64,000 nucleotides of DNA, from the NCBI RefSeq assembly GCF_937952055.1, contig NZ_CALFYO010000021.1:868001-932000 (forward strand), given 5' to 3'. Of this stretch, positions 28,283 to 37,320 are shown piece after piece (positions within the stretch are counted from its first letter, which is position 1; each line of letters begins with the position of its first letter). The notes under the pieces are model-generated. The model ran no database searches. It was given only the letters and a program-made list of their open reading frames with translations, and had not been told where the DNA came from. A program made the position numbers and the translations under genes. This DNA is from an uncultured Piscinibacter sp. GTDB lineage: Bacteria > Pseudomonadota > Gammaproteobacteria > Burkholderiales > Burkholderiaceae_C.

Positions 28283-29076
28283 GGGCTGGTGTGGCGCGGC
28301 GTTGTTGCTGCGTCGCCATTCCTGAATCGGCTTGCACGCGGTGGGGCGGGTGCGAACCATCGATGCACTGCCGCCTCGGGAACCTGGCAGACGCTTGCGC
28401 TGCAGCTCGTCGGAAACTCATCGCGAGGCGCCGCGAAACGCCAATTGCTGCCCGCGCGCGTCCCCCGAGTGCTTGAACCTATGAGCTCCGATCACGCCGT
28501 TCCTCCCACCGTGTTGATGCATTCGTAACGGTGCCGGAGTCCGAAGTTGCGGCACCTCCAACTTGCAACCGGCCGAAAAACCGGGGGGTGCCTCAGAAAC
28601 AAAACGACCGAGTTGGCCAAATTGCCCACTAATTAACGAACGGCCAGATGTGGCGAATCGGGGGCATCGAGGTGCCCAGAGGCCAATTCCGCGCGAAGTC
28701 CGACACGACCGGCATGTGCCTTTTCCCCGACTGCTCCCTTGGCACCGACGGCAACTGCAGGATCGCGCGAGCGCGTCTTGAACGTCGCATCGACCGGTCT
28801 GTTGGCCATGAGATGCGACAGATTGCAACGCCGCAGAGCTCGCACAGCATGCTGCAGTGCTTCGTGATGGGTGTCACGAATCGCCAGCATGGACGGCACA
28901 CGAACACATACATCTCCTCGATGTTTTCGTCAGCGCGCGACAACAAGCGATTGAGCGCCCCAAAACGGCGCGGATTGGTGTGGCAGCATGACTTCGGCTT
29001 ATGTGGGAATTCGGATTCGAGCCCGTATGGACGATTGTTGCGTTCGTGCGGCTTTGCCAATCAGAGATATGCCTCT
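28283..29076. promoter_or_regulatory. Divergent control region of the two large units
   Basis: A 794-base spacer between the DUF11 gene (leftward) and the nine-gene unit (rightward). It is visibly richer in A and T than its flanks (for example around 28575-28640 and 28900-29070), as expected for promoters or foreign DNA. No convincing sigma-70, sigma-28 or sigma-54 site, riboswitch or terminator could be assigned by eye. Open frames here are poor; one minus-strand frame (28629-29060) contains a run of CxxC pairs but has no start context or recognisable family. Confidence 0.5.
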
Positions 29077-29601
29077 ATGAACCGCTTTCGCAATCTTTTC
29101 GCAGCGCTCGCCGGCGGCGCAATGGCGTACGCGGCCCTCGCACAACCGGTGTCCAAGGAGCAGCTCAAAGGGCTCGACGAGCAGGTGCAGGACATCAAGA
29201 AGGACGCGCTGGCGATCTCCTCGGAGTTGACGCAACTCGAGGAGAAGCTGCTCTATCCGTCCAACACCCAGCTGGCGCTCTTCCTGAGCCTGGTGGGCGA
29301 TGGGAAGCTGCGCCTCGATTCGGTCCAGATCAAGCTCGACGGCAAGGACGCGGCGCGCCACATCTACACGTTCAAGGAGCTCGAGGCACTGCAAGGCGGT
29401 GGCGTGCAGCGCATTCACACCGGCAATGTCCGCACTGGCGCGCACTCACTCGAGGTGTCCGTGATCGGCAAGAGCGCCGATGGCGCCGAATTCCGGCAGG
29501 TCGCGGCCTATGAATTCAAGAAGGCCGTCGAGCCCAAGCTGCTCGAAATCGTCGTCGACCGCTCCGGGCAGGGTGGGAAGGCCATCCAGTTCAAGGAATA
29601 G
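29077..29601 (+). CDS. Small exported coiled-coil/beta protein, unknown function
   Basis: A 174-residue protein with a signal peptide (1-22, ALA|Q), then a helical heptad-rich segment (about 25-60) and a beta-rich C-terminal domain (about 75-174; HIYTFKELEALQGGGVQRI, then GAHSLEVSVIGK). It is predicted periplasmic. I do not recognise a family. It is first in the nine-gene rightward unit and the next gene starts 5 bases after its stop, so it probably is a soluble periplasmic component of the machine. ATG 29077 gives a clean signal peptide; a longer upstream frame is not protein-like. Confidence 0.75.
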   Translation: MNRFRNLFAALAGGAMAYAALAQPVSKEQLKGLDEQVQDIKKDALAISSELTQLEEKLLYPSNTQLALFLSLVGDGKLRLDSVQIKLDGKDAARHIYTFKELEALQGGGVQRIHTGNVRTGAHSLEVSVIGKSADGAEFRQVAAYEFKKAVEPKLLEIVVDRSGQGGKAIQFKE

Positions 29602-29606
29602 CGCGC

Positions 29607-31490
29607 GTGATCCGCAGATGTCTTGTCCTCGTCGGGCTGTGCTTGAGCCCGATGGTGTTGGCGGCGCCGCCAGAGAACAAGGCGCTCGCCAAGGACCTCT
29701 ATCTGGGTGAGGCGTACTACCAGGCCGCGCAGGGCAACTACTTCGACGCCGTCAGTCGCTTGGACACCGAGCTCTGGCAGTTCTACCGCCTCGACGACCC
29801 GAAGCTCGACCCGCTGCACTATCAAGTCAACCAGGCCAAGTTCTCGGTGGGCGACTTCGAGTTGTCGTACCGCATGCACCAACGGGCAGGCCGCGCGATG
29901 AAGGCCGTGCTGGAGGGCAACGTCGACGAGGCGATCCGCAACGAGGCTGCCTGGCGGCTGGGGCGCATCCTGATGCAGAAGGGCGACGTGAGCGCCGCGC
30001 TCGCAGCCGTCGAGAAGATCAAGGGCCGCATCCCGGAGAAGATCCGCGGCGAAGAGCAACTGCTGCGCGGTCAGGTCTATCTGCACGCCGGCCGTTTGAC
30101 GGAGGCGATCAAAGCCTTCGAGGGGCTCCAGAGCGAGAAGGGGTTCGAGGGTTTTGCGGCCTACAACCTCGGCATCGCGTTCGTTCTGAGCAACCAGGAG
30201 ACCACAGGCTTCGATCAACTGGCCAAGGCGGGTTCGCTGCCGGCGAGCGACGAAGCGAACTTGGCGATCAAGGACAAGGCCAATCTGCTGCTGGGGAGCC
30301 GGCTGATCGCGTCCGGCCGCACGGCCGAAGCCAAGCAATATCTCGACCGTGTGCGCGTCAGCGGCCCGTTTTCCAACCGGGCATTGCTGAGCTCCGGATG
30401 GGCCGACGCCGCCGAAGGCAAGTTCGATAGCGCACTCGTGCCGTGGTCGACGCTGATCCAGCGCAACAGCACGGACAAGGCCGTCCAGGAAAGTTTGCTC
30501 GGCACGCCTTACGCGTACAGCAAGCTCGCGCTGCACGGCCGTGCCGCGCAACTTTACGCGGCGGCGCTGCAGACCTTCGGCGCCGAGCTGGGCAAGCTCG
30601 ACGCGTCGCTCAAGAGCATCCGCGAAGGCAGGTTCCGCGCCGCGCTGGTTCGCGACGAGGCGAAGCTGGACAGCAACTGGGTCGTGAAGCTGCGCGAGCT
30701 GCCCGACGCGCCAGAGACCCACTACCTGCTCGAGATGATGGCCTCCGACGACTTCCAGGAGTCGCTGCAGAACTACTTCGACCTGGAGCAGCTGCGCAGA
30801 AGGCTCGTTGCCTGGAGCGAGTCGCTCGACTCGTTCGCCGAGATCATCGAACTGCGCGGCCGCTACTACGGCGCGGAGCTGCCGGCGATCGACAAGCGCT
30901 TCAAGGAGCTCGACTCGCAGTTGCGGTTGCGCATGGAGCAGCGCCGGACGCTGCACGAGCGGCTGCAGCTGCTGCTGGTCGCACCGCGCCCTGACTTCCT
31001 GCAGACCGCCGACGAACGCCTGGCGCGCGAGCGGCTCCAGCAGTTCAGTGAGAGGTACAAGAACGACACGAGCGCCGGCGGACAAGACATCCGCAGGCGG
31101 ATCGAGCGGCTGCAGGGCGTGCTGCACTTTGACATCCACACGACTTACGACAGCCGGCTCACGGCCGCCTACAAGCATCTGCATGAGCTCGATGCAGACG
31201 TCGAGCGGCTGAACACAATCTACCGCTCGTTCGTCGGATCGCGCCAGGCCGCGACGCAGAGCTACCAGGGCTACGACAAGCAGCTGGGCGCGCTGCGCCG
31301 CAGGGTGCGCGAGGCCCAGGACAAGGTGACGACGCTGATGGCGCGGCAAGGCCATGTACTCGAGGCCATGGCCGTTCAGGAGCTCGATCAACGCCGTGCC
31401 CGCCTCGAGGAGTACCAGGTCCAGGCGCGCTTCGCTCTCGCCGAGAGCTACGACAAGGCCGACAAGGATCGGGAAGGCGGGACGAAATGA
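29607..31490 (+). CDS. Large periplasmic TPR protein
   Basis: A 627-residue protein. GTG start 29607 is preceded by AAGGA 9 bases upstream. The signal peptide (1-20, MIRRCLVLVGLCLSPMVLAA) is followed by TPR-like helical pairs through about residue 300 (AYYQAAQGNYFDAVSRLD; RLGRILMQKGDVSAALAAV; GQVYLHAGRLTEAIKAFEG). After that comes a long charged coiled-coil region (about 330-627) with many Leu/Arg/Glu heptads. It is likely a periplasmic scaffold. The stop overlaps the ATG of the next TPR gene by 4 bases. In layout it recalls the TPR components of the Myxococcus Glt/Nfs machines, but no specific orthology is claimed. Confidence 0.8.
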   Translation: MIRRCLVLVGLCLSPMVLAAPPENKALAKDLYLGEAYYQAAQGNYFDAVSRLDTELWQFYRLDDPKLDPLHYQVNQAKFSVGDFELSYRMHQRAGRAMKAVLEGNVDEAIRNEAAWRLGRILMQKGDVSAALAAVEKIKGRIPEKIRGEEQLLRGQVYLHAGRLTEAIKAFEGLQSEKGFEGFAAYNLGIAFVLSNQETTGFDQLAKAGSLPASDEANLAIKDKANLLLGSRLIASGRTAEAKQYLDRVRVSGPFSNRALLSSGWADAAEGKFDSALVPWSTLIQRNSTDKAVQESLLGTPYAYSKLALHGRAAQLYAAALQTFGAELGKLDASLKSIREGRFRAALVRDEAKLDSNWVVKLRELPDAPETHYLLEMMASDDFQESLQNYFDLEQLRRRLVAWSESLDSFAEIIELRGRYYGAELPAIDKRFKELDSQLRLRMEQRRTLHERLQLLLVAPRPDFLQTADERLARERLQQFSERYKNDTSAGGQDIRRRIERLQGVLHFDIHTTYDSRLTAAYKHLHELDADVERLNTIYRSFVGSRQAATQSYQGYDKQLGALRRRVREAQDKVTTLMARQGHVLEAMAVQELDQRRARLEEYQVQARFALAESYDKADKDREGGTK

Positions 31491-34400
31491 GTCGTCGTCT
31501 GCGGCATCTGTCGTGGCCCTGCCTGGTGATCCTCGCGTCGTGCGCCACCGGCACGCGCGACAACAGCACAGGATCGATCGGCGAGCTGCGCCGGAACAGG
31601 GTCGATCTCACCGACGTCAAGATCGATGGCGGCACCGATCTGGCCATTCAGAGCTACAAACGGTTCCTCGACGAGACACCCGAAGGCGGCATGACTCCGC
31701 AGGCGCTGCGGCGTCTGGCGGACCTGAAGGTGCAGAAGGAATATGGCACGCTCGAAGGGGTCAAGCGCAACCAGGAGCGGGCCGCGCGGCGTGACACAAC
31801 GAGCGAGTCGGCCGCAGCGGTCCCTGCCCCCGCCAGCGCAACCGTCGTCGCAGCGACCGCGCCCGAGCTGACCCAGCCGACGACCAAGGCCAAGCTCGCG
31901 CAGCGCGCCACGCCAAAGATCGGTCTGCTGACCGATGCGGCCAAGAAGACCAAGGGCGCCAAGGACAAGACTGCCGAGGAATCGAGCCACGACTTCGAGG
32001 TTCGCGCGACGCAAGCCGATGCCATCCGGTCCGCCGGCTCGGCGCCGGTTGCCACACCGGATGGCACGGCGGCCGAGGTGCAAGGAGAGGCGGCCGAAGC
32101 GATCGCGCTGTACGAGAAGCTGCTTGCGACGTACCCGCACTACGAGCGCAACGACCAGGTGCTGTACCAGCTCTCGCGCGCGTACGACGAATCGGGGGCG
32201 ACCGAAAAGGCGATGGGGGTGATGAACCGCATCGCCAAGGAGTATCCGGGCTCGCGCTATTTCGACGAGGTCGAATTCAGGATTGGCGAGTACCACTTCA
32301 CCCGCAAGAAGTGGCTGGCCGCCGAGGAGGCCTACAAGTCGGTGGCGGACAAGGGCGCCGCGTCGGCGTTCTACGAGCTTGCGCTCTACAAGCTCGGCTG
32401 GACCTTCTACAAGCAGGACATGCAAGAGGAGTCGCTGCACCGCTTCATGGCGTTGCTCGACCACAAGATCAACACCGGCTACGACTTCGACAAGCCCAAG
32501 GACAAGCTGGAGCACCAGCGTGTCGAGGACACCTATCGCGCCATCAGCCTCGGGTTCTCCAGCCTGGGTGGAGCTGAGGCCGTCAACACGTATTTCGGCA
32601 AATACGGCCGCCGCAGCTATGAAGTCAACGTGTACGGCAATCTGGCCGAGCACTTCCTCGACAAGCTGCGCTACAACGACGCCGCCGCGACCTACAAGGC
32701 TTTCGTCAGGCGCGAGCCTTATCACAAGATCGCTCCGCACTACGACACGCGCGTCATCGAGATCTACAAGCGCGGCGGATTCCCCAAGCTCGTGATCGAT
32801 GCGAACAAGGAATACGTCGTCAAGTACGGCCCCAAGGCGGCCTACTGGAATCATTTCGACATCCAAGGCTCGCCCGAGGTGGTGGGCTACGTGAAGACCA
32901 GCCTCAAGGAGCTGGCCAATCACTACCACGCGCTGTACCAAGAGAAGAAGTTCGAGAAGGACAAGCCCGAGAATTTCCGTGAGGCGATGCGGTGGTATCG
33001 CGACTACCTGGCGTCCTTCCCGAAGGAGCTCGAGTCGCCCGTCGTCAACCAGCAACTCGCCGAGCTGCTGCTCGAGAACGGCTCGTTCGCCGACGCAGCG
33101 GTCGAGTTCGAGCACACGGCGTACGACTACCCCGCGCACGACAAGGCCTCGGAAGCCGGTTATGCCGCCGTCTACGCGCACCGCAAGAGCCTTGCCGCGG
33201 CCGGCGACCAAGCGAAGGTCAAGCAGGAAACGATCCGCAGCTCGCTGAAGTTCGCGGAGACGTTCTCCGCGCACGAGAAGGCCGCCCCAGTGATGAGTGC
33301 GGCCATCGACGACATCTTCGAAGCGAAGGACTACGCGCTCGCAGTCACGAGCAGCCGCAAGTTCATCGAGCGGTTTCCGAACGCCGAGCAGACGCAACGC
33401 CGCGCGGCATGGATCACGTTGGCGCACTCGTCGCTCGAACTCGGCCGGTTCAAGGATGCCGAGGAGAGCTACCTGAAGGCGCTGCCGCTCGTGGCCGAGG
33501 GCGACAAGTCGCGCGCGAACCTCGTCGAGAACCTCGCCGCCGCCATCTACAAGCAGGGCGAGGAGGCGGGCAAACAGGGTGACCATCAGACCGCGGCGCA
33601 GCACTACCTGCGCGTGGCACAGGCGGCACCGACATCGACCATCCGGCCGGTCGCCGAATACGACGGCGCGACGGCGCTCATTCAGCTCAAGGACTGGGAT
33701 GGCGCGGCGAACGTGCTGACGGCCTTTCGCAGCAACCATGCCGGACACAAGCTGCTGCCCGAAGTGACGAAGAAGGTCGCCTACGTCTACCGTGAGGCCG
33801 GCCGACTCGCGCTGGCGGCGACCGAGTACGAACGCATTGCGGCCGAGGCCAAGGAAGCCGAGGTGAGAAGCGATGCGTTGCTGCTCGCCGGCGACCTGTT
33901 CGCGCAGGCCAAGGAGACGGACAAGGCGCTGGCGGTCTATCGACGCTACATCGCCAGCTTCCCTACCCCGCTGGACCTGGCCATCGAAACCCGGTTCAAG
34001 GTCGCCAGCATCCTCAAGTCACGCCACGACACGGAGGCCTGGCGCGCGGAGCTCAAGGGCATCGTCAGCACCGATGCCGATGGTGGCAAGGGCCGTACCG
34101 ATCGCACGCGCTATCTCGCGGCCTCGTCGCGGCTCGCGCTGGCCGAGCTCGTGTTCGATCAGTACACGCAAATCAAGCTGGTCGAGCCGATCGCCAAGAA
34201 CCTCGCGAAGAAGAAGGAAGCCCTGAAGCAGGTCAAGGAGGGCTTCGAGGCCGTGCTGCGCTACGAGATCGGCGAGACGACCGCGGCGGCCAGCTACTAC
34301 CTCGGGGAGATGTATTACGACTTCAACCGTTCACTGGTGGAGTCAGAGCGCCCGAGCAACCTGGCTGCAGCCGAAAAGGAGCAGTACGAGCTGGCCCTCG

Positions 34401-34690
34401 AGGAACAGGCTTTCCCGTTCGAGGAAAAGGCGATCGACGTGCATCAGAAGAACACGGATCTGGTCAAGCTGGGCATTTACAACAAGTGGGTCGACAAGAG
34501 CTTTCGCAAGCTCGCCACGCTCGTTCCGGCGCGCTATGCGAAGTTCGAGGAGAGCACTGGCTACGTCGAGACCTTCAATCGCCTGGTCGCGTTCGGCAAG
34601 CTGACCGCGCGCCCGGAGCCGGTAGTGGCGGCCGCCACGCCACAGCCGGACAAGGAAGTTCCGGCGGCCACTGCGGGGGAGCCGAAGTGA
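31487..34690 (+). CDS. Giant TPR lipoprotein
   Basis: A 1,067-residue protein with lipobox ILASC (Cys19), so a lipoprotein, probably in the outer membrane. A low-complexity Ala/Thr/Lys segment (about 100-195) precedes an extended TPR solenoid covering most of the rest (AIALYEKLLATYPHYERND; MGVMNRIAKEYPGSRYFDE; AIQSYKRFLDETPEGG and many more). The spacing of repeats is that of YbgF/BamD-like outer-membrane TPR proteins. The start overlaps the preceding stop (ATGA) and its end overlaps the next GTG (GTGA), showing tight coupling. It may bridge outer membrane and periplasmic parts of the machine. Confidence 0.82.
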   Translation: MSRRLRHLSWPCLVILASCATGTRDNSTGSIGELRRNRVDLTDVKIDGGTDLAIQSYKRFLDETPEGGMTPQALRRLADLKVQKEYGTLEGVKRNQERAARRDTTSESAAAVPAPASATVVAATAPELTQPTTKAKLAQRATPKIGLLTDAAKKTKGAKDKTAEESSHDFEVRATQADAIRSAGSAPVATPDGTAAEVQGEAAEAIALYEKLLATYPHYERNDQVLYQLSRAYDESGATEKAMGVMNRIAKEYPGSRYFDEVEFRIGEYHFTRKKWLAAEEAYKSVADKGAASAFYELALYKLGWTFYKQDMQEESLHRFMALLDHKINTGYDFDKPKDKLEHQRVEDTYRAISLGFSSLGGAEAVNTYFGKYGRRSYEVNVYGNLAEHFLDKLRYNDAAATYKAFVRREPYHKIAPHYDTRVIEIYKRGGFPKLVIDANKEYVVKYGPKAAYWNHFDIQGSPEVVGYVKTSLKELANHYHALYQEKKFEKDKPENFREAMRWYRDYLASFPKELESPVVNQQLAELLLENGSFADAAVEFEHTAYDYPAHDKASEAGYAAVYAHRKSLAAAGDQAKVKQETIRSSLKFAETFSAHEKAAPVMSAAIDDIFEAKDYALAVTSSRKFIERFPNAEQTQRRAAWITLAHSSLELGRFKDAEESYLKALPLVAEGDKSRANLVENLAAAIYKQGEEAGKQGDHQTAAQHYLRVAQAAPTSTIRPVAEYDGATALIQLKDWDGAANVLTAFRSNHAGHKLLPEVTKKVAYVYREAGRLALAATEYERIAAEAKEAEVRSDALLLAGDLFAQAKETDKALAVYRRYIASFPTPLDLAIETRFKVASILKSRHDTEAWRAELKGIVSTDADGGKGRTDRTRYLAASSRLALAELVFDQYTQIKLVEPIAKNLAKKKEALKQVKEGFEAVLRYEIGETTAAASYYLGEMYYDFNRSLVESERPSNLAAAEKEQYELALEEQAFPFEEKAIDVHQKNTDLVKLGIYNKWVDKSFRKLATLVPARYAKFEESTGYVETFNRLVAFGKLTARPEPVVAAATPQPDKEVPAATAGEPK

Positions 34691-35331
34691 ATCGAGCGCT
34701 TGGCATCAACGCAATGAAGTTGGCTTGGCCCGTGGCGCTGGCGGCGTTGCAGGCTTGCACGGCGCTGCCGCAATCGGCGGCACCGAGCGACGGCCGTCAA
34801 GCCGGCAGGGCGGTCGCATCGACGGGTGCCAAGCCCGGCTCGAGCGTGCCGCCGCAGGCCCAGGCCGAGCTCGACGCGGCCCTCGCCCTGGTGAAGGCCG
34901 GACAGCACGAGCAGGCCATCGAATCGCTGAAGAAGCTGGCGACGGCCGTGCCGGACAACGCCATTCCGCCGATCAACCTGGCACTGGTCTACAAGAAGCT
35001 GGACAAGCTGGACCTGGCCGAGACGCAGCTCAAGCAGGCGTTGGCCATCGAACCGGACAACCCCGTGGCCGGCAACGAGCTGGCGCTGCTGTATCGCGAG
35101 ACGGGGCGCTTCGCCGAGGCGCGCGCGCTGTACGAAGCAACGCTGACGAAGTTTCCGCACTTCGGCATAGCTCACAAGAATCTGGGCGTTCTCTGCGATC
35201 TCTTCCTGAAGGACTACGCATGCGCGATCGATCACTACAAGATCTACGCGTCGAGCGCACCCGACGACAAGCGCGTAGAGATCTGGATTTCCGATCTTCA
35301 GAAGCGCACCGGAAGAAAGGAGGCGCCATGA
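34687..35331 (+). CDS. Small TPR protein, probable lipoprotein
   Basis: A 214-residue protein. GTG 34687 overlaps the preceding stop (GTGA), the pattern used throughout this unit; ATG 34714 is an alternative. The N-terminus is hydrophobic (MKLAWPVALAALQAC), and LQAC is an imperfect lipobox. Three to four TPR units follow (ALALVKAGQHEQAIESLKK; INLALVYKKLDKLDLAETQ; NELALLYRETGRFAEARAL). It resembles PilF/PilW-size TPR lipoproteins and TPR lipoproteins of gliding-type machines. The stop overlaps the ATG of the 102-residue gene. Confidence 0.78.
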   Translation: MNRALGINAMKLAWPVALAALQACTALPQSAAPSDGRQAGRAVASTGAKPGSSVPPQAQAELDAALALVKAGQHEQAIESLKKLATAVPDNAIPPINLALVYKKLDKLDLAETQLKQALAIEPDNPVAGNELALLYRETGRFAEARALYEATLTKFPHFGIAHKNLGVLCDLFLKDYACAIDHYKIYASSAPDDKRVEIWISDLQKRTGRKEAP

Positions 35332-35636
35332 CAGCGAGGGCATTCATCACCACGGCTGGCCTGCTGGTGTGCATCGGATCGGCCATCGCCGCCCCGGACA
35401 AGGCACGCCCAGACAAATCGACCGCGCCGGAGAACGAGACCAAGGCGGTTTCCGGCATGTCGATCGTCGGGAACAGCGAAACGCCCAAGTCGCTGACCAT
35501 CATTCCCTGGAAGAGCTCGGAGATCGGTCGGGACACCGATTTCAAGTCGAGTCTGCTGGGCCAGGACTTGACCCCCATCGACAAGCCCTCTTTTCTACGC
35601 CAACTCGAGTTCCACAAGCTCAGCAACCGCAATTAA
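35328..35636 (+). CDS. 102-residue exported protein, unknown
   Basis: A signal peptide (about 1-22, ending AIAA|PD) is followed by a short, Lys/Asp/Ser-rich, probably extended chain without a recognised fold; WKSSEIGRDTDFKSSLLGQ and FLRQLEFHKLS are the most protein-like parts. A strong Shine-Dalgarno (AAAGGAGG) precedes the ATG, which overlaps the previous stop by 4 bases, so it is evidently expressed. It lies directly before the TolQ-like gene and is probably a small periplasmic linker or assembly factor specific to this system. Confidence 0.7.
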   Translation: MTARAFITTAGLLVCIGSAIAAPDKARPDKSTAPENETKAVSGMSIVGNSETPKSLTIIPWKSSEIGRDTDFKSSLLGQDLTPIDKPSFLRQLEFHKLSNRN

Positions 35637-35657
35637 GCCCTTGAAGGAGTTTGACCA

Positions 35658-36341
35658 ATGAATTACCTCTCCGGCGCCGTGAATTTCATTGCCGCAGGTG
35701 GCATCTGGGTGATTCCGATCATCGTCGTGGGTGTCATCGGTCTCGGCATTGCCATCGAGCGCTACATCATCTTCTTCCGCGCGGTCCGAGCCCATCGACG
35801 GACTTGGGACGAAATCCAGCCGGTGCTTCACCAGGGCGATTTCGCCAAGGCTCGCGAGATCACGCGCGACGACAAGTCGGCGCTCGCGATGCTGGTCAAT
35901 GTCGGCATCGAGAACCAGGGCGTCATGCGCCGCAGGAACGACATCGAGCTGGCGATGGAAGAGGTCATGCAGTCCATCGTGCCGCAGTTCCAGAAGCGCG
36001 TCTCGTACCTCGGGCTGCTGGCCAACCTGGCAACGCTGCTCGGCCTGTTCGGCACGATCGTGGGCCTGATCGGCGCCTTCGCCGCGGTGGCGACGGCGGC
36101 ACCGTCGGAGAAGTCGGCGCTGCTCTCGCTCTCGATCTCCGAGGCCATGAGCTGCACGGCGACCGGCCTGCTGATCGCGATGCCGATGCTGACCCTCAGC
36201 TTGCTGCTCAACAACAAGGCGGGGCGGATCATCTCCGGTCTCGAGATCGCCGCCCTCAAGACGCTCAACATGATCGTGCGTGCCGGCGCCACGGCCCGCA
36301 TTTCAAACATGCAAGACTATGTTCAAAAGAAAGCGTCTTGA
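35658..36341 (+). CDS. MotA/TolQ/ExbB-family proton channel subunit
   Basis: A 227-residue inner-membrane protein with three transmembrane helices (about 10-32, 115-140 and 155-180). The family motifs GLFGTIVGLIGAF and the Thr-bearing EAMSCTATGLLIAMP of the third helix are present. AAGGAG lies 9 bases before the ATG. Together with the two TolR/ExbD-like proteins that follow it should form a pentamer-dimer type proton-driven motor. There is no TonB-dependent receptor or Tol-Pal gene nearby, so ordinary Ton or Tol function is unlikely; context points to powering the trans-envelope apparatus. Its last 23 bases overlap the next gene. Confidence 0.92.
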   Translation: MNYLSGAVNFIAAGGIWVIPIIVVGVIGLGIAIERYIIFFRAVRAHRRTWDEIQPVLHQGDFAKAREITRDDKSALAMLVNVGIENQGVMRRRNDIELAMEEVMQSIVPQFQKRVSYLGLLANLATLLGLFGTIVGLIGAFAAVATAAPSEKSALLSLSISEAMSCTATGLLIAMPMLTLSLLLNNKAGRIISGLEIAALKTLNMIVRAGATARISNMQDYVQKKAS

Positions 36342-36813
36342 GCCGCAGTCGGAGGATCTGGACCTCACCGCGCTGCTGAACATTCTGGTGGTGCTGGTCT
36401 CGTTCCTGCTGCTGTCGGCGGTCTTCTCGAAGATCACGATCCAGGAGATCAACATGCCTCCGCTGGCCAGCAGCCCGGAGGAGGCGAGCAAGAACCTTCC
36501 GCCGGTCGTGATCGAGGTGATGCTGCGCCAGCAGGGCCTGGAGATCGGCAACGGCACGGACATCACGACCCGTCTGCCCAAGGTGGACGACCGGTACGAC
36601 ACGGCCACGCTGTCGCAGAAGCTGAAGCTCCTGAAGGACGAGAACCCGGGCAAGCGCGATGTGATCCTTCTGGTGGAGCCGGACATCGACTACTCCGCCA
36701 TGATCGCGGTGATGGACGCCCTGAAGTTCGTGGACGTCAAGGCCCCGCGCGAAGGATCGCCGCCGCTTCGCATCACGCTCTTTCCTAACGTGACGGTAGG
36801 TGACGCACCATGA
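36319..36813 (+). CDS. TolR/ExbD-like protein 1, lacking the conserved Asp
   Basis: A 164-residue protein with a short cytoplasmic N-terminus, one transmembrane helix (about 16-36) and a periplasmic alpha/beta domain. The helix reads LTALLNILVVLVSF; the family pattern is L-(I/L)-D-V-(M/L), so Asn21 stands where the proton-relaying Asp is normally essential. The periplasmic domain (PPVVIEVMLRQQGLEI; VILLVEPDIDYSAMIAVMDA) is otherwise typical. The start lies inside the end of the TolQ-like gene and its stop overlaps the next ATG. It is probably a structural partner of the second TolR-like protein. Confidence 0.88.
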   Translation: MFKRKRLEPQSEDLDLTALLNILVVLVSFLLLSAVFSKITIQEINMPPLASSPEEASKNLPPVVIEVMLRQQGLEIGNGTDITTRLPKVDDRYDTATLSQKLKLLKDENPGKRDVILLVEPDIDYSAMIAVMDALKFVDVKAPREGSPPLRITLFPNVTVGDAP

Positions 36814-37295
36814 GCATCGCCAAGGGACTGCAACGAAGAGACTTCTCGCAAGGCCACGGCGAGACCACGACCATGATGCTGACGTCCTTGATGGACATCT
36901 TCATCGTGCTGGTGCTCTATCTGCTGGTCAACCAAGGCATCGGCATCGACCTCGATCCTCCGGAGCGCGTGGTGCTGCCCGACTCCAGCGTCGACAGCAT
37001 GCCGCGCCAGTCGATCGTGATCGCGCTGTCGGAGCGCGACGTGCGCATCCAGGGCGAGCCGGTCATCGAGATGGGCGACGTGGTGGCCAGCGACGAGCTG
37101 GAAATCCCCGCGATCCGCGAGGCGATCGAGCGCATCAAGGCCAGCGCGCAGCAGCGGCAGGACCAAGCCGGCTTGCACACCGAGGTCACGATCCTGGCCG
37201 ACCGGGGCGTGCCGTTCAAGGTGATGAAGAAGGTCATGCTGTCCAGCAGCAACGCCGGGTTCGGCAAGATTTCGTTTGCTGTGAACCAGAAGTGA
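36810..37295 (+). CDS. TolR/ExbD-like protein 2, with conserved Asp
   Basis: A 161-residue biopolymer-transport-type protein. The transmembrane helix (about 22-42) reads TSLMDIFIVLVLYLL with the conserved acidic residue at Asp29, so this is the proton-carrying subunit of the pair. The periplasmic domain at about 60-161 has the usual ExbD pattern (SIVIALSERDVRIQ; HTEVTILADRGVPFKVMKKVM). Two different TolR-type proteins with one TolQ-type protein is also the arrangement of the Myxococcus AglR-AglQ-AglS motor. The ATG overlaps the preceding stop (ATGA). Confidence 0.92.
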   Translation: MSIAKGLQRRDFSQGHGETTTMMLTSLMDIFIVLVLYLLVNQGIGIDLDPPERVVLPDSSVDSMPRQSIVIALSERDVRIQGEPVIEMGDVVASDELEIPAIREAIERIKASAQQRQDQAGLHTEVTILADRGVPFKVMKKVMLSSSNAGFGKISFAVNQK

Positions 37296-37320
37296 AGATC
37301 ACCAACGGAGCATCTCCGCC

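Noticed and set aside
28629..29060. Minus-strand frame with CxxC pairs in the divergent spacer (possible zinc-ribbon protein)
   Set aside because: No ribosome-binding site, no recognisable family, and the Cys-rich part is flanked by composition unlike protein. Kept only as a remark on the spacer.
35658..36341. MotA flagellar stator
   Set aside because: The protein has three rather than four transmembrane helices and is paired with short TolR-like proteins, not with a MotB carrying an OmpA domain.
35658..37295. Ordinary ExbB-ExbD (TonB energising) or Tol-Pal system
   Set aside because: There is no TonB-dependent receptor, tolA, tolB or pal nearby. Two TolR-type proteins differ at the key Asp, and the genes are embedded in a TPR/AgmX-type operon.
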